From the NCBI GenBank assembly GCA_022750355.1, contig JAKIVW010000006.1, forward strand, positions 1 through 9,689: 9,689 nucleotides of DNA, read 5' to 3'. Below the pieces are notes generated by a model. The model was given only the letters and a program-made list of their open reading frames with translations. It was not told the DNA's origin and did not search any database. The DNA comes from Thermoplasmata archaeon. Its GTDB lineage: Archaea > Thermoplasmatota > Thermoplasmata > Lutacidiplasmatales > UBA184. A program made the position numbers and the translations under genes. Shown piece by piece: positions 6,145 through 9,689 of this stretch (position 1 is the first letter of the stretch; every line of letters starts with the position of its first letter).

Positions 6145-6150
6145 GGCACC

Positions 6151-6166
6151 GGGGCGGTTACGCCCC
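6151..6166. repeat. 6-bp inverted repeat next to the psmA TATA box
   Basis: GGGGCG (6151-6156), spacer GTTA, CGCCCC (6161-6166), perfect. It lies 6 bp upstream of the TATA box on the psmA side, where an activator or BRE-linked factor would contact DNA. It also falls inside the leader of any rightward transcript from the same TATA. Function is inferred from position only. Confidence 0.4.
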
Positions 6167-6192
6167 CGTCAGCCGATTACGGTCCGTCGCCG

Positions 6193-6212
6193 CGGCGCGG
6201 ACCTCCGCGCCG
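6193..6212. repeat. 8-bp inverted repeat in the psmA / DUF255 divergent region
   Basis: CGGCGCGG (6193-6200), spacer ACCT, CCGCGCCG (6205-6212), perfect. It lies about 45 nt before the DUF255 ATG and has the same 8-4-8 geometry as the repeat before the MBL gene, though the arm sequences differ. It could be an operator or a leader hairpin. GC-rich arms make chance occurrence quite likely. Confidence 0.35.
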
Positions 6213-6256
6213 GCCCGCCCGACAACCGTATCTGTCGTCTCGGACCGAAGGGGTCG

Positions 6257-8362
6257 ATGGCGGGCGCGGAGGAACCCGAGCGCGTCAGCCGCCTTGCCGG
6301 GCGGAGCTCGGCGTACCTTCGAAGCGCGGCCGAGCAACCGATCGACTGGCACCCGTGGGGCCCTGAGCCGTTCGAACTGGCGAAACGGACCCACCGGCCG
6401 ATCCTGCTCGACATCGGGGCGTCGTGGTGCCACTGGTGCCACGTCATGGATGAAGGGACGTACGTCGACCCCGAGGTCGGACGTTTGCTGGCCGAGCATT
6501 TCATCGCCGTGAAGGTCGATCGGGATGAGAATCCCGAGGTCGATCGCCGATACCAACGGCAGGTGGGGGCGCTCACCGGCGAGGGCGGCTGGCCCCTCAC
6601 CGCTTTCCTGACCCCGGCGGGCGAGGTGTTCCTGGGAGGAACGTACTTTCCGCCCACCGACGGGCACGGCCGGCCCGGATTTCGGCGCGTCCTCAAGGAG
6701 GTCGCGCGGATTTGGGTCGAGGAGCCGGAAAAGATCCAGGAAAACTCGCGGGCCGTGCAGGGCGCCCTCGAACGGATGCGGGGGGCCCGCGCCCCCGACG
6801 CCCGGGCGTTGGACGCGTTCCAGAGCCAGGTCATCGCGGAGGTCCATTCCGGGTACGACCCCGTGAACGGGGGGTTCGGGATGTCCCCGAAGTTCCCCCA
6901 TCCGACCGGGGTGGCGCTCTTTCTGTTGGACGGCCGACAGAACCACCGGGAGCTCAGCGACCAACGAGCGGCCGAAACGTTGGCTCACATGGGCGACGGG
7001 GGACTCTACGATCAGGTCGGCGGTGGATTCCACCGGTACTCGGTGGACGAAGGCTGGCACGTACCCCACTTTGAGAAGATGGGCGTCGATAACGCCGCCC
7101 TTCTATCGGCCTACGTCGATGGCGTGCGTCGGTTCGGAGACCCCCGTTTCGAGGAGGTGGTCCGGGGGACGGTCGGCTGGGTACGGGAGGTACTGGAGGA
7201 CCCGGCGGGAGGTTTCGGGTCGAGTCAGGACGCGGACAACGCTCCCGGCGACGACGGGGGATACTTCACGTGGAGTCGGGCCGAGCTGAAAGCCGCCCTC
7301 GATCCGGACGAGGCCCGGTTCGCCGCGCGCTTCTTCGGGATCGGCACGGAGGGGCGGATGCCCCACGACCCGGAACGGAATGTGCTCTTTCGGATGATCT
7401 CGGTCGAAGAGGCGGCCGAGGGCCGTCCGATGCCCGGTGGACCGACGGCTACGCTCGCCCGCGTGCTCGGGACCCTCCGCGCCGTCCGAACGCGCCGACC
7501 GGCACCCGCGGTGGACCGCGCCCTGTACGCGGACATCAACGGACGGTTCATCGCGGCGTTCGCCCAAGCGGGTTCCGTTCTCGGGGAGGCCATCCTGCTC
7601 GCGGACGCCCGTCGCGCGGCCGACCGATTCCTCTCCCACGCGTACGACCCGGAGCGAGGCGTGGCCCACCGGCTTGACGCCGAGGGCGGACACGGATGGG
7701 GACTCCTCGAGGACCAGGTCGGCTTTGCGGGCGGTCTCATCGAATTGGCCGGCGCGCTCGTCGAACCCCGGTACGTCGAGGCCGCGTCCTCGTTGCTCGG
7801 GTTGGTGGATCGGGAGTTCCGCGGCGAGGACGGGATCCTCCGGGACATCTCTCCCCGACTGTACGACGGACCGTCGCTCGGGGCGCTGAAGGAGCCCAGC
7901 TACCCCCTGGAAGACAGCCCGCACCTCTCCGCGAACTCCGCGGCCGCGATCGCGTTCCTGCGACTGGCGAGCCTCACGCACGACGAACAGTGGCGAGCCA
8001 AAGCGACGGCCCTCCTCCCCCCGATCGCGGCCCGAATCGGCCATGCCGGCCTGTTCGCCGCGGGCGCCGCGCTCGCCTGCGGCCTGGCGAGCGGCGAGCC
8101 GGCGACGGTGATCGTGGAGGGGTCGGGTCCCGACGCGCGCGCCCTCGTTCGGGCGGCCCGCCGGACGTGGCATCCCAACGCCTGGGTGTTCGACGGACAT
8201 CCCCCGCCGCCGTTCGGGCTTCCCGACGCCGCGGGAGCCCCCGTCCGCGGGAGCACTCCGCGCGCGTTGGTCTGTTTTGGAATGTCGTGCGCGCCGCCGG
8301 TCACCGACCCCGCGGAGCTGCGGAAGCTGCTCGAGAGCGGACCGTCGGCCGCGGTAACGTGA
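6257..8362 (+). CDS. DUF255 thioredoxin-fold / six-hairpin protein (YyaL/SPATA20 family)
   Basis: 701 aa, full family length. The N-terminal thioredoxin-like DUF255 domain spans about residues 10-175, with SRLAGRSSAYLR, then W57-C58-H59-W60-C61-H62 (the CxxC site in its usual CHWCH form), VKVDRDENPEVD at 85-96, GGWPL at 110-114 and GTYFPP at 128-133. The rest is the alpha/alpha six-barrel region related to N-acylglucosamine 2-epimerases: GGFGMSPKFPHPT at 205-217, YDQVGGGFHRYSVDE at 251-265, VPHFEKM at 269-275 and SSQDADN at 322-328. The end carries the typical CFGMSCAPPVTDP. The reaction of this widespread family is not established. Most members read PHFEKMLYD; here it is PHFEKMGVD. The ATG is preceded by a weak AAGGGG. 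The gene is divergent from psmA and overlaps the next gene tail-to-tail. Confidence 0.93.
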   Translation: MAGAEEPERVSRLAGRSSAYLRSAAEQPIDWHPWGPEPFELAKRTHRPILLDIGASWCHWCHVMDEGTYVDPEVGRLLAEHFIAVKVDRDENPEVDRRYQRQVGALTGEGGWPLTAFLTPAGEVFLGGTYFPPTDGHGRPGFRRVLKEVARIWVEEPEKIQENSRAVQGALERMRGARAPDARALDAFQSQVIAEVHSGYDPVNGGFGMSPKFPHPTGVALFLLDGRQNHRELSDQRAAETLAHMGDGGLYDQVGGGFHRYSVDEGWHVPHFEKMGVDNAALLSAYVDGVRRFGDPRFEEVVRGTVGWVREVLEDPAGGFGSSQDADNAPGDDGGYFTWSRAELKAALDPDEARFAARFFGIGTEGRMPHDPERNVLFRMISVEEAAEGRPMPGGPTATLARVLGTLRAVRTRRPAPAVDRALYADINGRFIAAFAQAGSVLGEAILLADARRAADRFLSHAYDPERGVAHRLDAEGGHGWGLLEDQVGFAGGLIELAGALVEPRYVEAASSLLGLVDREFRGEDGILRDISPRLYDGPSLGALKEPSYPLEDSPHLSANSAAAIAFLRLASLTHDEQWRAKATALLPPIAARIGHAGLFAAGAALACGLASGEPATVIVEGSGPDARALVRAARRTWHPNAWVFDGHPPPPFGLPDAAGAPVRGSTPRALVCFGMSCAPPVTDPAELRKLLESGPSAAVT

Positions 8363-9203
8363 GCACGCCCAGATCGGTCCCATCGAAGAGGTAGGCGCGG
8401 GCGATCCCGCGAGAGAGGAACCTCCCGTAGAGGAACGATCGACCCCGGGCCGGATGCTCGCGGTTGAGGGCCTCGGTCCCGGCGATCGGATTGAACGCGG
8501 GGAGGACGATGAGCTCGCTCGCCCGCACCTCGGCGTGGCGTCGGCGTCGGCGGGTTCGCTGCGCCGGTGGGGGGAGTTCGACCCGGACCCAGCACCGCCG
8601 CTTGCCGAGGGGATCGTCCGGGCTGGGGGCTAGCCGAAACCCCGGGTGGAGATGACCGACCACCAATCGGGGCGCCCGGAGGACCCGGTTCGACGGCCAG
8701 CAATGCCCGTGAAAGATTCCGACCTGGTCGAGCACGACCCCCGTGGCGGGATGGACCAGAACCTCCTTCGGTAGATGGCGGGTGAGTCCGACGTCGTGAT
8801 TCCCGAGCACGACCTCCACCGCGATCCCTTCCGAAAGGAGGGCCGCGAAGAAGTCGAAGACCGCGGCGCGCAGCGCCGGAGGAGTGCCCACGATCGGATG
8901 CTTCACGTCGCCCGCGATCACCACGCGGCGGGCCTGCGAGGTCCGGGCGGTCTCGGCCAGCCGTTGGGCGAGAACGGGAGCCGACGCTTCCGGTGGGCCG
9001 GCCGGCCGGTCCGCGCTCGCGCCCAGACCGAGGTGGAGATCGGCGATCAGGAGGCTGATGACGCCGTCCGAGCCCGGGCCCAACCGGAGCACCGGGACGC
9101 CGGGGACCGGGGCGAGTTGGGGCAACACACCGGTCCGACCCGGCTCGCCCCCATGACGATTCCGGCCCCCACCCCGGACGGCGCTCTCGAGAGGACCGAC
9201 CAT
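8301..9203 (-). CDS. archaeal SbcD-related metallophosphoesterase
   Basis: 300 aa from the ATG at 9203. All calcineurin-type motifs of the archaeal SbcD-related phosphoesterases are present: D55-L-H57 (ADLHLG), GDVKH at 98-102, GNHD at 134-137, HGH at 165-167 and GHLHP at 183-187, followed by the family-typical PAFNPIAG at 236-243. The substrate is unknown; relatives are Mn/Fe-dependent phosphoesterases related to SbcD/Mre11. The family's start corresponds to about PVPGVPVLRLG (residue 33), so the first 25 Gly/Arg-rich residues may be untranslated. A GTG at 9128 (residue 26) would give a usual-length protein. A TATA-like sequence immediately before the ATG supports the later start. Residues 211-224 form an Arg/Pro-rich insert. 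The last 20 codons overlap the 3' end of the DUF255 gene. Confidence 0.9.
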   Translation of the reverse strand: MVGPLESAVRGGGRNRHGGEPGRTGVLPQLAPVPGVPVLRLGPGSDGVISLLIADLHLGLGASADRPAGPPEASAPVLAQRLAETARTSQARRVVIAGDVKHPIVGTPPALRAAVFDFFAALLSEGIAVEVVLGNHDVGLTRHLPKEVLVHPATGVVLDQVGIFHGHCWPSNRVLRAPRLVVGHLHPGFRLAPSPDDPLGKRRCWVRVELPPPAQRTRRRRRHAEVRASELIVLPAFNPIAGTEALNREHPARGRSFLYGRFLSRGIARAYLFDGTDLGVLTLPRPTVRSRAASAAPRGR

Positions 9204-9206
9204 AGG

Positions 9207-9216
9207 TATTTATGTA
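9207..9216. promoter_or_regulatory. shared TATA-like element, divergent promoters
   Basis: The plus strand reads TATTTATGTA and the minus strand TACATAAATA, in the only AT-rich stretch nearby (9203-9235). For the rightward HTH gene it lies 31-40 nt before the ATG at 9247, predicting a start near 9236 and a very short leader. For the leftward phosphoesterase it lies immediately before the ATG at 9203, predicting transcription from about 9185, inside the annotated reading frame. This favours the GTG at 9128 as the true start of that gene. Confidence 0.5.
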
Positions 9217-9235
9217 GAAGTTGTAATCGAAATCC

Positions 9236-9241
9236 GAGGTG
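9236..9241 (+). promoter_or_regulatory. Shine-Dalgarno GAGGTG for the HTH regulator
   Basis: GAGGTG ends 5 nt before the ATG at 9247. It selects that ATG over the in-frame GTG at 9241, which would overlap the ribosome binding site itself. Confidence 0.65.
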
Positions 9242-9246
9242 TGTCG

Positions 9247-9689
9247 ATGCCCCGGACCCGCGAACGCTGGATCGAACAGATCCGGGACCTGCTCGCGCGC
9301 TCGGGGTTCTACGTCGCCGATTCGCACGGGGTTCGCCCGTCGAGCTTCGACCTCGCGGCCCGGCGGGACGCCACGCTCCTGCTCATCAAGGTCCTGAAGA
9401 ACATCGACGCCCTCGGTGCCGAGGAAGCGACCCGCCTCCTCGAGCTGGGCCACCTGTTTCCCGCGACGGTCCTGATCATCGGGCAGGCTTCGGGGGCGGC
9501 GGAGCTCGACCCGGGCGTGGTCTACACCCGCTACGGCGTCCCGATCGTCAACGAGGAGACGCTCCGTGAGTTTCTCGAGGAGGGTGTACCTCCGTTCCTC
9601 TACGCGAGCCCCGGAGGAACGTTCGCCCGGGTCTCCGGGGAACGCCTCCGAGAACTTCGACTGGGGCGGGGGTTGTCGCTCGGGACCCT
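9247..9689 (+). CDS. conserved archaeal HTH-type transcriptional regulator (3' part missing)
   Basis: 147 complete codons are present; the gene continues past the right edge. It matches the archaeal putative HTH-type regulators of about 300-320 aa that have a long N-terminal domain and a Cro/C1-type helix-turn-helix. Visible: RPSSFDLAARRDATLLLIKVLKNIDAL at about 30-56, GVVYTRYGVPIVNEETLREFLEEGVPPFLYASPGGTFARV, then the beginning of the HTH, GERLRELRLGRGLSLG. The SFDLAARR...LLIKV pattern recalls PD-(D/E)xK-type folds, but a nuclease role is not shown. Targets are unknown; the divergent phosphoesterase is an obvious candidate by position, and autoregulation is possible. The ATG is set by a GAGGTG five nucleotides upstream. 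Confidence 0.9.
   Translation, partial: MPRTRERWIEQIRDLLARSGFYVADSHGVRPSSFDLAARRDATLLLIKVLKNIDALGAEEATRLLELGHLFPATVLIIGQASGAAELDPGVVYTRYGVPIVNEETLREFLEEGVPPFLYASPGGTFARVSGERLRELRLGRGLSLGT

Noticed and set aside
5352..6149. Possible long N-terminal domain on SBDS, because its frame is open to 6149
   Set aside because: This part lies entirely over psmA in a different frame, is Arg/Pro-rich with no domain, and would start upstream of the operon TATA box.
6158..7069. Leftward open frame of 303 codons antisense to the N-terminal half of DUF255
   Set aside because: No motifs; it mirrors the codons of the thioredoxin domain. It would also place a coding region across the divergent promoter.
7103..8383. 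Long leftward open frame (426 codons) opposite the DUF255 gene
   Set aside because: Arg/Gly/Pro-rich composition with no recognisable motif, lying antisense to a gene with clear conserved motifs. Long antisense open frames are expected in DNA this GC-rich.
7900..9453. Leftward open frame of 517 codons spanning the DUF255 end, the phosphoesterase and the HTH gene
   Set aside because: It crosses three well-supported genes in a non-coding frame and is low-complexity Arg/Pro/Gly/Ser sequence; a GC-content artefact.
1..9689. CRISPR array, insertion sequence, tRNA or rRNA gene
   Set aside because: No regularly spaced direct repeats, transposase motifs, terminal inverted repeats with target duplications, or tRNA/rRNA signatures were seen on either strand.

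Overview
The window is a GC-rich archaeal chromosome segment. The archaeal assignment is firm: a proteasome alpha subunit with the YDR gate motif, Rrp4/Rrp41/Rrp42 exosome subunits, an archaeal SBDS orthologue, L37Ae, RNA polymerase subunit P and RadB all occur together. RadB points to Euryarchaeota in the broad sense. The high GC content and the close match of the alpha-subunit N-terminus to Thermoplasma suggest an uncultured high-GC Thermoplasmatota lineage; this lineage call is inference.

Layout. Bases 1-6103 are one continuous leftward array, in transcription order psmA, SBDS/SDO1, rrp4, rrp41, rrp42, rpl37ae, rpoP (44 codons), a beta-CASP metallo-beta-lactamase related to RNase J, and radB (3' part cut by the window edge). 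The first seven genes are the classic archaeal exosome superoperon joining protein degradation, ribosome maturation, RNA degradation, translation and transcription. Three junctions are 4-nt ATGA/GTGA overlaps and no gap exceeds 50 nt. A strong TATA box at 6136-6144 and a GGAG Shine-Dalgarno precede psmA. The last two genes are not part of the standard core and may have their own weak leaderless-type promoters. The MBL gene carries a perfect 8-bp inverted repeat against its start codon and appears to lack the YTGD(L/F)R segment with a metal-ligand aspartate.

Bases 6104-6256 are a divergent promoter region with two GC-rich inverted repeats. Rightward from 6257 lies a full-length DUF255/YyaL/SPATA20-type thioredoxin-fold protein. 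It overlaps tail-to-tail, by 62 nt, an archaeal SbcD-related metallophosphoesterase encoded leftward. A 43-bp AT-richer divergent promoter region then leads to the 5' part of a conserved archaeal HTH regulator running off the right edge.

No mobile element, CRISPR array, tRNA, rRNA or defence system is visible, and no stretch over about 155 bases lacks a gene. This is mostly a conserved housekeeping region. The points worth a second look are the altered RNase J-like protein, the operator-like inverted repeats, the SBDS and Rrp4 extensions, and the nuclease-like residue pattern in the HTH regulator.
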